Source: JALOLG01 sp963776935 (GTDB lineage Bacteria; Actinomycetota; Acidimicrobiia; Acidimicrobiales; Ilumatobacteraceae). From it: a stretch of DNA of 64,000 nt. The translations under genes were made by a program, and so were the position numbers. Positions within the stretch are counted from its first letter, which is position 1, and each line of letters begins with the position of its first letter. Below, in pieces: positions 35,021-46,583 of this stretch. The stretch spans positions 248,001-312,000 of the forward strand of contig CAVZOP010000006.1 in assembly GCA_963776935.1 (NCBI GenBank). The letters are read 5' to 3'. Below the pieces are notes generated by a model. The model saw only the letters and a list, made by a program, of their open reading frames with translations. It did no database searches and was not told where the DNA came from.

Positions 35021-35892
35021 ACGTCGTCGAGACCAGTTCGCTGGGTCGCCGCTACGGCAAGCGGTGGGCGCTGCGCGGGCTCGACCTGAACATCCCCGAA
35101 CACTCGGTGGTCGGATTGGTGGGCCCGAACGGCGCAGGCAAGTCGACGTTGCTGCACCTCGTCGCCGGACTGATCACCGCCAGCGAGGGGAGTGTGAGCG
35201 TGCTCGGTGGATCTCCCGGCAGCCAGCCCGTGCTTCCTGACGTGGCGTTCGTCGCCCAGGACTCACCGCTGCCCAAACGGGCCCGGATCCGTGAGGTCGT
35301 GGCGATGGCGGCGGCGATGAACGTGCGCTGGGATGACGAGCTGGTCGGGCAGCGGATCGACGCACTCCGCCTCGACCGAGGTCACCGCATCGGCGAGCTG
35401 TCGGGTGGCCAACGTGCACAGCTGGCGTTGGCACTCGCGCTCGCCAAGCGTCCCAAGCTGCTGCTTCTCGACGAGCCCGTCGCCAGCCTCGATCCGCTCG
35501 CTCGGCGGGCGTTCCTGCAATCGCTGATGGCCGCCGTCGCGGGCGGAGGTCTGACCGTCATGTTCTCGACCCACCTGCTGGACGACCTCGAGCGCACGTG
35601 CGACCACCTCGTCGTGATCGGCCAGGGATCGCTGTTGCTGTCGGGTTCGATCGACGACATCGTCGGCCGTCACGCCGTCATCGCCGGGCCACCCGATCGA
35701 ACACTCCCGCGGGGCGTGACGATCGTCGGCGGGCAACGCATCGCGAGTGCTCACCAACATCTCGTTTCGTTCAGCGCACCGATCATCGATCCTGGTTGGC
35801 AGCAGGCCGTCCCGACCCTCGACGAGATCGTGCTCGCCCATCTCGAACTCGAACCCGAGCTGCGCTCGGCCCGTCACCTGGAGGTGGTGTGA
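35017..35892 (+). CDS. ABC transporter ATP-binding protein (YtrA-regulated exporter)
   Basis: A 291-aa ATPase of the drug/antibiotic-exporter type. Walker A VGPNGAGKSTLLH (residues ~34-46), signature LSGGQRAQLALALAL, Walker B LLLLDEPVASLDP and switch STHLLDDLERTCDHL. A ~70-residue C-terminal extension follows the core, as in CcmA-like exporters. It overlaps the regulator stop and the permease start, indicating a coupled three-gene operon. The exported substrate may be a cell-envelope antibiotic or lipid, based on the YtrA family. Confidence 0.92.
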   Translation: MNVVETSSLGRRYGKRWALRGLDLNIPEHSVVGLVGPNGAGKSTLLHLVAGLITASEGSVSVLGGSPGSQPVLPDVAFVAQDSPLPKRARIREVVAMAAAMNVRWDDELVGQRIDALRLDRGHRIGELSGGQRAQLALALALAKRPKLLLLDEPVASLDPLARRAFLQSLMAAVAGGGLTVMFSTHLLDDLERTCDHLVVIGQGSLLLSGSIDDIVGRHAVIAGPPDRTLPRGVTIVGGQRIASAHQHLVSFSAPIIDPGWQQAVPTLDEIVLAHLELEPELRSARHLEVV

Positions 35893-36884
35893 TGCTGACC
35901 GTCTCGCTGCGCCGCTTCCGGTTCGAATCGATGGCGATCGCCGGTGGCCTGCTGGCGGTCGGCCTGTTGGCCCTCGTCACGGGTCGGATGATGAGCGACG
36001 AGTACCACGACAGCGGGCTCGCTGGTTGCCTGGCGACGAGCTCGCGGTCCGCCTGCGACGACCTGATCGACAGCTTCGGCAACCGCTTCAGCTCGCTCCA
36101 GATCCTGATCCTCCCGCTCGTGCTGCTCCCTGCGTTGTTGGGCGCGTTCGTCGGCGCTCCGCTGGTCGCCCGCGAGCTCGAGCACGGCACGCACCGCTTC
36201 CTGTGGACGCAGGGGATCACCCGTCGGCGCTGGTTGGGGTACATGGCGGGCGCCGCGCTCGGGCTGGCGCTCGTCGCCGGCGCGCTCTACTCGCTGATCG
36301 CCGCCGCGTGGCTCGACCTCACGAACAAGGTCACCGACGATCGCTTCGGCCAGATGTACGACTTCCAGGGTCTGGTGCCGATCGCAGCCGGCATGTTCGC
36401 CGTCGCCGTGGGGATCGCCTGTGGGCTGATCATGCGCCGCACACTGCCGGCGATGATCGCGACGATCGGGATCTTCATCGTCGTGCGACTCACGACGGCG
36501 ACCGTGCTCCGCCCGCACTTCGCGGCGGCCGAGACGCTGACGACGGAATTCGGGCCAGACGACCCACTCAGTGGCACCGGCGCGTGGGTGCTGTCGAGCA
36601 ACACGGTCACCGGCGACGGTCTCGTGATCGGGCGGGACGGTTCGCTCAACATCTCCGGGCTCGAGCGCTACTGCCCGGCGCTCGCAGGCACATCGCCGGC
36701 GAACCCACCCCGTGAGGGCGACGTCGAGCAATGCCTCGAGCAGCTCGGCGTCCACCGCATCATCCGCTACCACCCCGGCGACCGGTTCTGGACGTTCCAG
36801 CTGCTCGAATCGGGCATCATGCTCGCTCTCGCTGCCGCAGCCATGTTGGTGGCGCTGCGAGCGCTCGATCGCCGCCCGTCATAG
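35892..36884 (+). CDS. ABC transporter permease (ABC-2/YtrC-like)
   Basis: A 330-aa membrane protein that pairs with the preceding ATPase; the start codon shares one base with that gene's stop. Six or so hydrophobic helices are visible (residues ~16-30, 75-95, 117-142, 165-185, 193-212 and 305-325) with a large extracellular loop between the fifth and sixth. The motif VARELEHGTHRFLWTQGITRRRWL is typical of ABC-2 permeases that move lipids or antibiotics. Substrate unknown. Confidence 0.88.
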   Translation: MLTVSLRRFRFESMAIAGGLLAVGLLALVTGRMMSDEYHDSGLAGCLATSSRSACDDLIDSFGNRFSSLQILILPLVLLPALLGAFVGAPLVARELEHGTHRFLWTQGITRRRWLGYMAGAALGLALVAGALYSLIAAAWLDLTNKVTDDRFGQMYDFQGLVPIAAGMFAVAVGIACGLIMRRTLPAMIATIGIFIVVRLTTATVLRPHFAAAETLTTEFGPDDPLSGTGAWVLSSNTVTGDGLVIGRDGSLNISGLERYCPALAGTSPANPPREGDVEQCLEQLGVHRIIRYHPGDRFWTFQLLESGIMLALAAAAMLVALRALDRRPS

Positions 36885-36987
36885 GTTCTGCCCACCCGTC
36901 CGACTCATCGGGCGACACCGCCGGCGCCGACGGCACGCCACCGAACCGGAGAACGGTGGCGTGCCGCGGAGCGGACGAGAACACGCC

Positions 36988-37449
36988 CTACTCAGCATTG
37001 ACCTCCGAGTTGAACAGTCCTTTGACCGTCGTCAGCGGGTCGCTGTGGCCGATCGTGATGTGCTCCAAGTTGGCGTTCCAGTCGCCGAGCGTCGCCTTGA
37101 TCAGGTTCTTGGCCGGCTGCGCATCGGCCGGTGCCTCGTACAGGTACCCCCGCAAGGTCGTACCGTTGGTGTCGTGGGCGTTGACTCGCTCGATGACGCT
37201 GGTTTCGAACTGCGTGGTGTACGAGTTGGGCAGTCCCTCGCGGACGCGCATGCCGTTGAGCCCGGACACGATGAGCGTGACATCGTCCATGTGCAACGCG
37301 CCGGTATTGACGATCTTGACCGCGAAACCTCCGGTGTCGCCGGTGCTCATGACGTCACCCTCGAGCGTGACATCGACGATTTCGATCGTCACGAACGACT
37401 CGGGATACGTCTCGACCGCGGTCTTGAACTCTTCGAATGTGAATGACAT
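36988..37449 (-). CDS. Protein of unknown function, 153 aa
   Basis: A soluble, acidic protein without signal peptide or transmembrane segment. AAAGGAG stands 9 nt before ATG 37449, so expression is well supported. The middle reads like a beta-sandwich or Ig-like fold (VTIEIVDVTLEGDVMS, GGFAVKIVNTGALHMDDVTL), followed by a helical/loop part with TTVKGLFNS at the end. I recognise no family. It is divergent from the glycosidase gene and convergent with the ABC permease gene; no functional connection is evident. Confidence 0.7.
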   Translation of the reverse strand: MSFTFEEFKTAVETYPESFVTIEIVDVTLEGDVMSTGDTGGFAVKIVNTGALHMDDVTLIVSGLNGMRVREGLPNSYTTQFETSVIERVNAHDTNGTTLRGYLYEAPADAQPAKNLIKATLGDWNANLEHITIGHSDPLTTVKGLFNSEVNAE

Positions 37450-37623
37450 TTCTTGTACTCCTTTGGTCTACCTGAATTGGTCACACCACGACCCTCGAGC
37501 GACTGACCGGATACGTCAGGGTCGCGACCGCGACGGCACTCGTTCGGGGAACGAAGCAGCAGCCGGTTTGCCGCCATCGCCCAACGTGGTTGAATCTGCC
37601 GGGACACGGACGATGGGGGTTGG

Positions 37624-40319
<2,696 letters not shown>

Positions 40320-40323
<4 letters not shown>

Positions 40324-41810
40324 ATCCGTTGCGTCCCGACTCGGTCATCTACGAACTGAACACCGCGGCCTGGCTCCACGACGTCGGCCGCCGCGCCGGG
40401 GTCGGTACGACGCTCGCCAACGTCCCCACGGCCGAGTGGGACGAGGTCACGCCACCGGGTGTCGACGCGGTGTGGCTGATGGGCGTGTGGGAACGCAGCC
40501 CGGCTGGCGTGCAACTGGCGCTCGAATCCGCCGACCAGGTGGCGTCGTTCCACGCCGCCCTCCCGGATCTCGACGACGCCGACGTGATCGGTTCGGCCTA
40601 CTGCATTCGCCGATACGACGTCGACGCCCGTTTCGGCGGCCGTCGCGGTCTCGCCGTCGCCCGGGCGGCGCTCGCCGAGCGCGGGGTTCGACTCCTGGTC
40701 GACTTCGTGCCGAACCACGTGGCTCCCGATCACCCGTGGCTCGTCGATCACCCGGAGTACTTCGTCCAGGGGAGCGCCGATGACATCGCCAGCGATCCAG
40801 CGGGCTACCTGGCGATGGGCGCCTCGGTCATCGCCCGCGGCCGCGACCCGTTCTTCCCGCCGTGGTCGGATGTCGCCCAACTGAACGCGTTCGCGCCCGG
40901 TCTGCGGCGGGCCGCTGACCGACACGCTGCTCGACATCGCCGATCAGGCCGACGGTGTCCGCTGCGACATGGCGATGTTGTTGCTCAACGACGTCTTCGC
41001 CGGCACGTGGGGCGAGCGTGCCGGCAGCGTGCCCGAGCAGGAGTACTGGACGGATGTGATCGGTTCGGTACGAGCCGTGCATCCCGACTTCGTCTTCGCC
41101 GCCGAGGCGTATTGGGATCTGGAGTGGAACCTCCAGCAGCTCGGTTTCGACTACTGCTACGACAAGCGCCTGTACGACCGCCTCATCCACGCCGGGCCTG
41201 ACGGGATACGCGGGCATCTGCACGCCGACCTCGACTACCAACGTCGACTGGTGCGCTTCCTCGAGAACCATGACGAGCCGCGTGCCGCCACCGAGTTCGC
41301 TCCAGCCAAGGAGCGGGCGGCGTCCGTTGTCATCGCCACACTGCCCGGGCGCGACCATGTGGCACGAGGGCCAGTTCGACGGCTGGCGTGTGCGGCTTCC
41401 CGTGTTCCTCGGCCGGCGGCCGGTAGAGCCGCTCGACGAGGAGCTCCACCGATTCCACGTCGAGCTGATCGGCGCCACGGCCTCTCGTGCGCCGTGGTGA
41501 CTGGGCGTTGTGCGGCGCCAGCGGGTGGCCAGAGGATTCCAGCGCCGCCCAACTCCTGGCGTGGTCGTGGATCGACGACGAGCAGCGATCACTGATCGTG
41601 ATCAACTTCGCCGACGCACCGGCCGCGGCGCGCATCCATCCGCCATGGAACGATCTGGCCGGACGGACGTGGAGGCTCGAGGACCTCCTGTCGGACCGGG
41701 TGTTCGTACGCGACGGGACCGAGATCGCGACCGGTGGGCTCTACGTCCAGCTGGCTCCGTGGGGATTCCATGTCCTCGCATGGACCGACGAGCCCGACGC
41801 CAACGCCTGA
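40320..41810 (+). pseudogene. GH13 alpha-amylase-family enzyme, three frameshifts
   Basis: Alpha-glucan-active enzyme coupled to the GH63-like glucosidase. All four GH13 conserved regions are visible, but in successive frames. The first frame holds DFVPNHVAPDHPW (region I). Near 40910 the sense advances one base to LTDTLLDIADQADGVRCDMAM (region II, nucleophile Asp), FVFAAEAYWDLEW (region III, acid/base Glu) and FLENHDEPRAA (region IV). Near 41350 it advances again to ATMWHEGQFDGWRVRLPVF and near 41485 once more to MRRGDWALCGASGWPED, ending at 41810. The ~497-residue product would be complete if the three extra bases were absent. No signal peptide, so intracellular. Confidence 0.85.
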
Positions 41811-41953
41811 TCATCGCCCGATCGGATCGTGTGCCGATGTCGCAGCTGCAACTGCAGCGTGACCCGTGAGCATCACCCTGCGCAGTCGGACGTCGGGCAT
41901 ATTCTCAGCGCACGCCATCTCACCGATGCGAGATTCTCACAGGGAGGTACGCC

Positions 41954-42370
41954 ATGAACACGAACTACGACCCGAACGACGTAATGGAGCCCGGGTTCGG
42001 TTGGTTGTTCTTCGCCGGCACGATCCTCGGCATTGCCGGCATCATGCGTCTGTTCGACGCGTTGTGGGCATTTCGCTACGACGGCATCGTCCCCGACGAG
42101 CTCGAGGGTGCGGTTCTCGGCACGAGTCTGACGTCGTACGGCTGGGTGTGGCTCGTGGTCGGGGTGGTCCTGATCGTGTCGTCGTTCGCGGTGTTGTATC
42201 GCTCGCAGTTCGCGCGCTGGATCGGGATCATCGCCGGCGCGGTGCTGTCGATCTCGGCGATCTGGTGGATGCCGTACTACCCGGTGTGGTCACTCATGTA
42301 CATCCTCGCCGGCTTCCTCGTCGTGTACGGACTCGCAGTCCACGGCGCACGCCTCGCCGCCGACGCCTGA
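41954..42370 (+). CDS. Small four-helix membrane protein (DUF7144-like)
   Basis: A 138-aa integral membrane protein with four hydrophobic helices (about residues 16-36, 59-82, 88-106 and 110-130). The segments GWLFFAGTILGIAGIMRLFDALWAF and YGWVWLVVGVVLIVSSFAVL fit the DUF7144 family of actinobacterial membrane proteins. GGGAGG precedes ATG 41954. Function unknown. The 143-nt spacer upstream shows only a weak hairpin (CGCAGCTGCAACTGCAGCG). Confidence 0.75.
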   Translation: MNTNYDPNDVMEPGFGWLFFAGTILGIAGIMRLFDALWAFRYDGIVPDELEGAVLGTSLTSYGWVWLVVGVVLIVSSFAVLYRSQFARWIGIIAGAVLSISAIWWMPYYPVWSLMYILAGFLVVYGLAVHGARLAADA

Positions 42371-42422
42371 CGCCGCCGACGCGACGCCGTCGGCCGGGTC
42401 GGCGCCGCCGGCCACAGGATCG

Positions 42423-44813
42423 TCACAAGTAGTCGCGAGCGACGAGCCACCGCGAGGCCCACCACCCGAACACAGGTGGGAGGTACGCGGTCACGATGCG
42501 GTGGCTGATCGCGGCCGCGATGGCAGCCGCGTCGGGCACGCCGACGGCGATCAACCCTGCCGTCAGCGCCGCCTCGGCCACGCCGATGCCGCCCGGCACC
42601 GGAACCAGGCCGATGAACAGCGACACCGTGCAGTTGACGAAGATCGCTTCGCCGAACGACAGGCTCTCACCGAACGCCGCCACCGACGCGGCCAGCGTCA
42701 GCGCGAACAGGATCTTCTGCGTCAGCGTTCCGCCGACGATCCTCATCAACCGCTCCGGGTCGGTCACGCTGCCCTTCACGGCACTGAAGCCGGCCGTGAC
42801 GTGCGGAAGCATCTTCGACCGCAGGCGCGGGACTGCCACCACGATCACACACGCCACGACTGCGGCGACGACCACGAGGGCGACCAGCCGGACGATCTTG
42901 CCGAGGTCGAGCGAGTCAGTGTCGAGTGCCTCACCGATGAACTTCGCCGAGACGAGCAGCAAGATGACGTCGAACCCCTTCGAGAACAGCGTCAGCAACG
43001 GACCCTGGGCGACCGCAGCCGCGACGGGTACGCCCAGCTTCTGTTGGTACCGGATGTTCATCGCGATCGCTCCGGCGTCAGCGGGCACCGCAAGTGAGAT
43101 GAACGACAGCGCGTACCGGAACATGATCGTCGGACCGAACGGGATGGGAGAACCGACCACACCCGAAAGGCTGAAGTACTCGCCGACATTGGTCAGCTGC
43201 GCGAAGACGAGCGCCACCAGGACCCAACTCCACGACGCGTTCGACATCTCTTCGGCGATCGTGTCGAGTCCGATGTCGGTCAACGCCGAGATCAACGAGT
43301 AGGCGGCGAACAGCGTCAGTACGGCCATCGCCACGCTGCCCCACGACACCCGCTGGAGGCGCTCGATCTCGGGCGGCTTGACCCCGAGCGCGTCGGCGGC
43401 GTCGCTGCGCAGCCGCCCGAACTTCAACTTCGCCGACCTCGCGTCCTGCTGCAACCCGCGGCCCATGACCGCCGCTTGCACGAGCGGCAAGGCGTCGAGC
43501 AACAACTCGTCACCCACGATCCGACGAGCGGCCGCCAGCGCCCGATCGTCGCCGACCGCCGCTGACGTCGCCACCAGCGTCTGGGCACGATCGCGCCGCC
43601 GGTCGACGTCGTCGGCGAGCACGGTGGCGGCGTCGAAGTCGACGAACACGACCGCGTTCTCGCCGATCACGATCCGGTTGGCGTCGATGTCGCCGTGGGC
43701 GATGCCCGCCGCGTGCAGGTCCGAGACGGCGCGCCACACTCGATCGAGCGTTGCGTCATCCAAGTCGTCGCCGGCCATGTCCGACATCAGCGTGCCGCCG
43801 AGCCACCGAGCGACGACGAGGGTGTCGCCCGTCGACGCTCGGCTCCACCCGACCAGCCGGTGCGCAGGCACACCCGCGCGCTCGCAGACCAGCAGCACGA
43901 GGCTCTCGTGCTCCGCCAACTGCTCACTGCTCGCAGTCAGTGATCGGGCGCCGTCGCGGTACCAGATCGAGCGCCACAGGCGTGCGGCGAACGCACCATC
44001 GGCCGCATCCCGTCCGAAGACCTTGGCGAGCACATCGCCGCCGTCTGCGACCTGAGCACGGATGACCGTCGCCCGTGCTTGCCGGCGATCGAGGTACTCC
44101 ACATCGACCACGTCGAGGTGCATCTCCTCGAGGGCGGCGATGATGCGGGCGCGGCTCGGGATGCCCATTCCGGAACCGAAGATGAGATGGATGGCCGATG
44201 AGGCGGCGACGCCCATCGCCAGGCCGCCCACGACGGCCGACACCGTGCCGTAGCTCAACACGAGCGCGGCAAGCGACATCGCGACGACGAGGCGGAGCCC
44301 GACCCGGCGCATCGGCACCGCGAGGTACGGTCCCGCGACTCTGATCGCCGCCACGGCGATGGTGAGCCGCACGACCGGGAACGACGGGAAGCCTTCGCGC
44401 TCGGCAAGCTCCGGAAGCACGTCGGGGAACTCGGGACCGAACAGATACGCGGCCGCGATCGCTGCGGCAAAGCCGAGCGCGGCGGCGAGCAGCATGTCGC
44501 GGGCGACCGCCGACCGCCCCTTTCCGAGCACGAGGATGCCGATCATCAACCCGGCGACGTAGAGCCCGCCGACGATGAAGGCGATCGTCGCGACCCCGCT
44601 GAGCCATCCCGGCAACTGGCCCGCGAAGAGATCGAGCACGCGAACATCGACATCGCTTCGCGCCTCGTAGCTCCGTCCCACCAGGCCCACCACGATCACG
44701 GACACGACGAGCGTCGCCGCATCGACCGGCCGGCGTGCCCGAGGGTCATCCGCCGGTGCGGCGAACACTCGATTCCGAACCGAGGTCGCTTCGCTCAGCC
44801 CAGCTGTGGACAT
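42423..44813 (-). CDS. Kinase-like/LPG-synthase-TM (flippase) fusion membrane protein
   Basis: A 796-aa protein in three parts. Residues ~33-213 form about seven transmembrane helices. Residues ~225-420 are a kinase-like domain with ATP-Lys VLAK (K264), catalytic loop HGDIDANR (373-380) and metal site VDFD (391-394), so catalytic residues of an aminoglycoside-kinase/RIO-type fold are retained. Residues ~485-790 are a second membrane domain of the lysylphosphatidylglycerol synthase TM-region (UPF0104/flippase) family, including AAVAQGPLLTLFSKGFDV and LVPVPGGIGVAEAALTAGL. Related actinobacterial fusions exist. It starts 7 nt after the BI-1 gene stop, so the two are co-transcribed. Lipid flipping with phosphorylation control is inference. 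Confidence 0.85.
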   Translation of the reverse strand: MSTAGLSEATSVRNRVFAAPADDPRARRPVDAATLVVSVIVVGLVGRSYEARSDVDVRVLDLFAGQLPGWLSGVATIAFIVGGLYVAGLMIGILVLGKGRSAVARDMLLAAALGFAAAIAAAYLFGPEFPDVLPELAEREGFPSFPVVRLTIAVAAIRVAGPYLAVPMRRVGLRLVVAMSLAALVLSYGTVSAVVGGLAMGVAASSAIHLIFGSGMGIPSRARIIAALEEMHLDVVDVEYLDRRQARATVIRAQVADGGDVLAKVFGRDAADGAFAARLWRSIWYRDGARSLTASSEQLAEHESLVLLVCERAGVPAHRLVGWSRASTGDTLVVARWLGGTLMSDMAGDDLDDATLDRVWRAVSDLHAAGIAHGDIDANRIVIGENAVVFVDFDAATVLADDVDRRRDRAQTLVATSAAVGDDRALAAARRIVGDELLLDALPLVQAAVMGRGLQQDARSAKLKFGRLRSDAADALGVKPPEIERLQRVSWGSVAMAVLTLFAAYSLISALTDIGLDTIAEEMSNASWSWVLVALVFAQLTNVGEYFSLSGVVGSPIPFGPTIMFRYALSFISLAVPADAGAIAMNIRYQQKLGVPVAAAVAQGPLLTLFSKGFDVILLLVSAKFIGEALDTDSLDLGKIVRLVALVVVAAVVACVIVVAVPRLRSKMLPHVTAGFSAVKGSVTDPERLMRIVGGTLTQKILFALTLAASVAAFGESLSFGEAIFVNCTVSLFIGLVPVPGGIGVAEAALTAGLIAVGVPDAAAIAAAISHRIVTAYLPPVFGWWASRWLVARDYL

Positions 44814-44820
44814 GGCTCGA

Positions 44821-45624
44821 TCAGCGGTTGCGCGACAAGATGGCGAGCAGCTTGAGGATCGAGATGTAGAGCCACACGAGCGTGACCATCAGCCCGAAGG
44901 CGAGGTACCACTCGAACTCCTTCGGCGCACCGGCCTGTACGCCCGCCTCGATGGTGCCGAAGTCGAGCACCAGGCTGAGCGCCGCCAGCACGATGGCGAG
45001 GATCGTGACGGCGACTCCGACCGAACGGAAGCTGTCGCTGTAGAGCCAGCCCCAGTCGAAGATCGACAGGATGAACACGAACGTGTAGAGCAATGCCAGC
45101 CCACCCATTCCGGCGATGACGGCGAACGCCAGCTTCCGGGTCGGTTTGATGATGCGGGTCATGTAGAGGATCAGGGCGACGACGAACACGCACAACGTCG
45201 AAAGGACCGCGGCACCCACGATGCCGTCGGTCTGGGCGTCGAACGCCGCCGAGATGGCGCCGAGGCAGAACCCCTCGCATACGGCGTAGAGGGCGCCGAG
45301 CAACGCCGCCCGGCGGGGCTGGACGGCGATGAAGATGCCGAGGAGGAAGGCGCTGAAGCTGGCGAGCCAGAACCCGCCGGGGATGGTGACGGTGGTGTTG
45401 GCGTAACCGCCGCCGACGTCGACCCCGACCGGTTCGGTGGCGCTCGCCCATCCCCATGCTCCACCGGCGACGAGCACGACCAACAGGATCAGCGTCTTCA
45501 CGCTCACGCCGGCGACGGTCATGGACCGCGCCGCGCTCGCTATGAGATGGGTCTCGACGAACTTCTCGCTCAGCGCTGGGTTGCCCGACTGGAGCCGCGT
45601 CGATGCGGTCGCTGTCTGTGCCAT
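44821..45624 (-). CDS. Bax inhibitor-1/YccA family membrane protein
   Basis: A 267-aa protein with seven hydrophobic helices and the family features AVCEGFCLGAISAAFDA, AVLSTLCVFVVALILYMTRI and LVLDFGTIEAGVQAGAPKEFEWYLAFGLMVTLVWLY split across the C-terminal half (Asp and Glu of the YetJ-type dyad are visible in LDFGTIE and EFEW). Bacterial homologues are pH-sensitive calcium leak channels. GGAGGGA stands four bases before ATG 45624. It is first in a two-gene unit with the kinase-flippase fusion. Confidence 0.92.
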   Translation of the reverse strand: MAQTATASTRLQSGNPALSEKFVETHLIASAARSMTVAGVSVKTLILLVVLVAGGAWGWASATEPVGVDVGGGYANTTVTIPGGFWLASFSAFLLGIFIAVQPRRAALLGALYAVCEGFCLGAISAAFDAQTDGIVGAAVLSTLCVFVVALILYMTRIIKPTRKLAFAVIAGMGGLALLYTFVFILSIFDWGWLYSDSFRSVGVAVTILAIVLAALSLVLDFGTIEAGVQAGAPKEFEWYLAFGLMVTLVWLYISILKLLAILSRNR

Positions 45625-45704
45625 ACGTCCCTCCGGTCTCGCGTGGTGCGCAGGGATCCTCGCACACCGGCCATTGGCGTTCGGCCAACCCGGCGGGTCG
45701 TGCG

Positions 45705-46289
45705 CTACGTGGCCGACGGCTGCGAACGCGACAGCGCGGTTGCGACGGCGCGTCGATTGTCGTCGTCGAAGCAGACGAGCCGGACCAGTCGGACGGCCGT
45801 CGGCGTCGATCGGATGGTTTCGACGGCGACGCCGGCAGCGAGCGGGGCCGGATAGCCGTAGACGCCGGTCGAGATGGCCGGGAAGGCGACGCTCGCCGCG
45901 CCGATCTCATCCGCCAGCGACAGCGATCGGCGATAGCACGAGGCCAGGAGCTCTGGCTCGCCATGGTTGCCGCCTCGCCATTGTGGGCCGACGGTATGGA
46001 TGACCCAGCGGGCGTCGAGTCGGAAGCCAGGTGTGGCCTTGGCGGCACCGACGTCGCAGCCGCCGAGGAGGCGGCAACTCTGCAGGAGCTCCGGGCCGGC
46101 CGCGCGGTGGATGGCGCCGTCCACGCCGCCGCCGCCGAGCAGCGATGTGTTCGCGGCGTTGACGATGGCGTCGGTGTCCTGATCGGTGATGTCGCCCACC
46201 ACCAGTTCGATCGCGACGATGCCGACGAAGCGCGGTGCCGGCTCCTGCGCTGGATCGCTGCGCCGCGTGCGCTCGTCATCGTCGCTCAA
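45705..46289 (-). CDS. Macrodomain protein (O-acetyl-ADP-ribose deacetylase/YmdB-like)
   Basis: A 194-aa single macrodomain. ADP-ribose-binding landmarks: GDITDQDTDAIVNAANTSL with catalytic-type Asn/Asp, GGGGVDGAIHRAAGPEL, the helix-capping AKATPGFRL, and the phosphate loop PAISTGVYGYP. The start is TTG 46289, or possibly a site ~20 residues in, since the first ~25 residues are hydrophilic and not part of the fold. It is divergent from the acylphosphatase gene by 16 nt only. Function is removal of ADP-ribose or acetyl-ADP-ribose, by family. Confidence 0.88.
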   Translation of the reverse strand: MSDDDERTRRSDPAQEPAPRFVGIVAIELVVGDITDQDTDAIVNAANTSLLGGGGVDGAIHRAAGPELLQSCRLLGGCDVGAAKATPGFRLDARWVIHTVGPQWRGGNHGEPELLASCYRRSLSLADEIGAASVAFPAISTGVYGYPAPLAAGVAVETIRSTPTAVRLVRLVCFDDDNRRAVATALSRSQPSAT

Positions 46290-46305
46290 GACGGAGAATG
46301 GTGGC

Positions 46306-46578
46306 GTGAGCGACGTCCGCTGTCGAGTGATCGTTTCCGGTCGGGTCCAAGGTGTGTACTACCGCGGCACGTGCCGGGCGGTCGCTCGCGAGCTCGGCGT
46401 TACAGGATGGGTGCGCAACTGCGGCGACGGCACCGTCGAAGTCGTGGCCGAGGGCTCTCGTGAAGCGGTGGGCGACCTCATCGCGTGGTGTCGTGACGGG
46501 CCGCCACTCGCGGTCGTCAGCGGTGTCGAGATCATCGACGAGACGCCCGCTGGAGAGCGCGACTTCCGTGTCGTGTGA
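46306..46578 (+). CDS. acyP: Acylphosphatase
   Basis: A 90-aa acylphosphatase hydrolysing carboxyl-phosphate bonds. Family motifs: VIVSGRVQGVYYRGTCRAVA with the phosphate-binding Arg (GRVQGVYYR) and TGWVRNCGDGTVEVVAEG with the catalytic Asn, then VSGVEIIDETP. GTG 46306 has GGAG nine bases upstream and gives the usual length. It lies in a 16-nt divergent pair with the macrodomain gene and is convergent with phoD (5 nt apart). Confidence 0.93.
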   Translation: MSDVRCRVIVSGRVQGVYYRGTCRAVARELGVTGWVRNCGDGTVEVVAEGSREAVGDLIAWCRDGPPLAVVSGVEIIDETPAGERDFRVV

Positions 46579-46583
46579 TCGAT

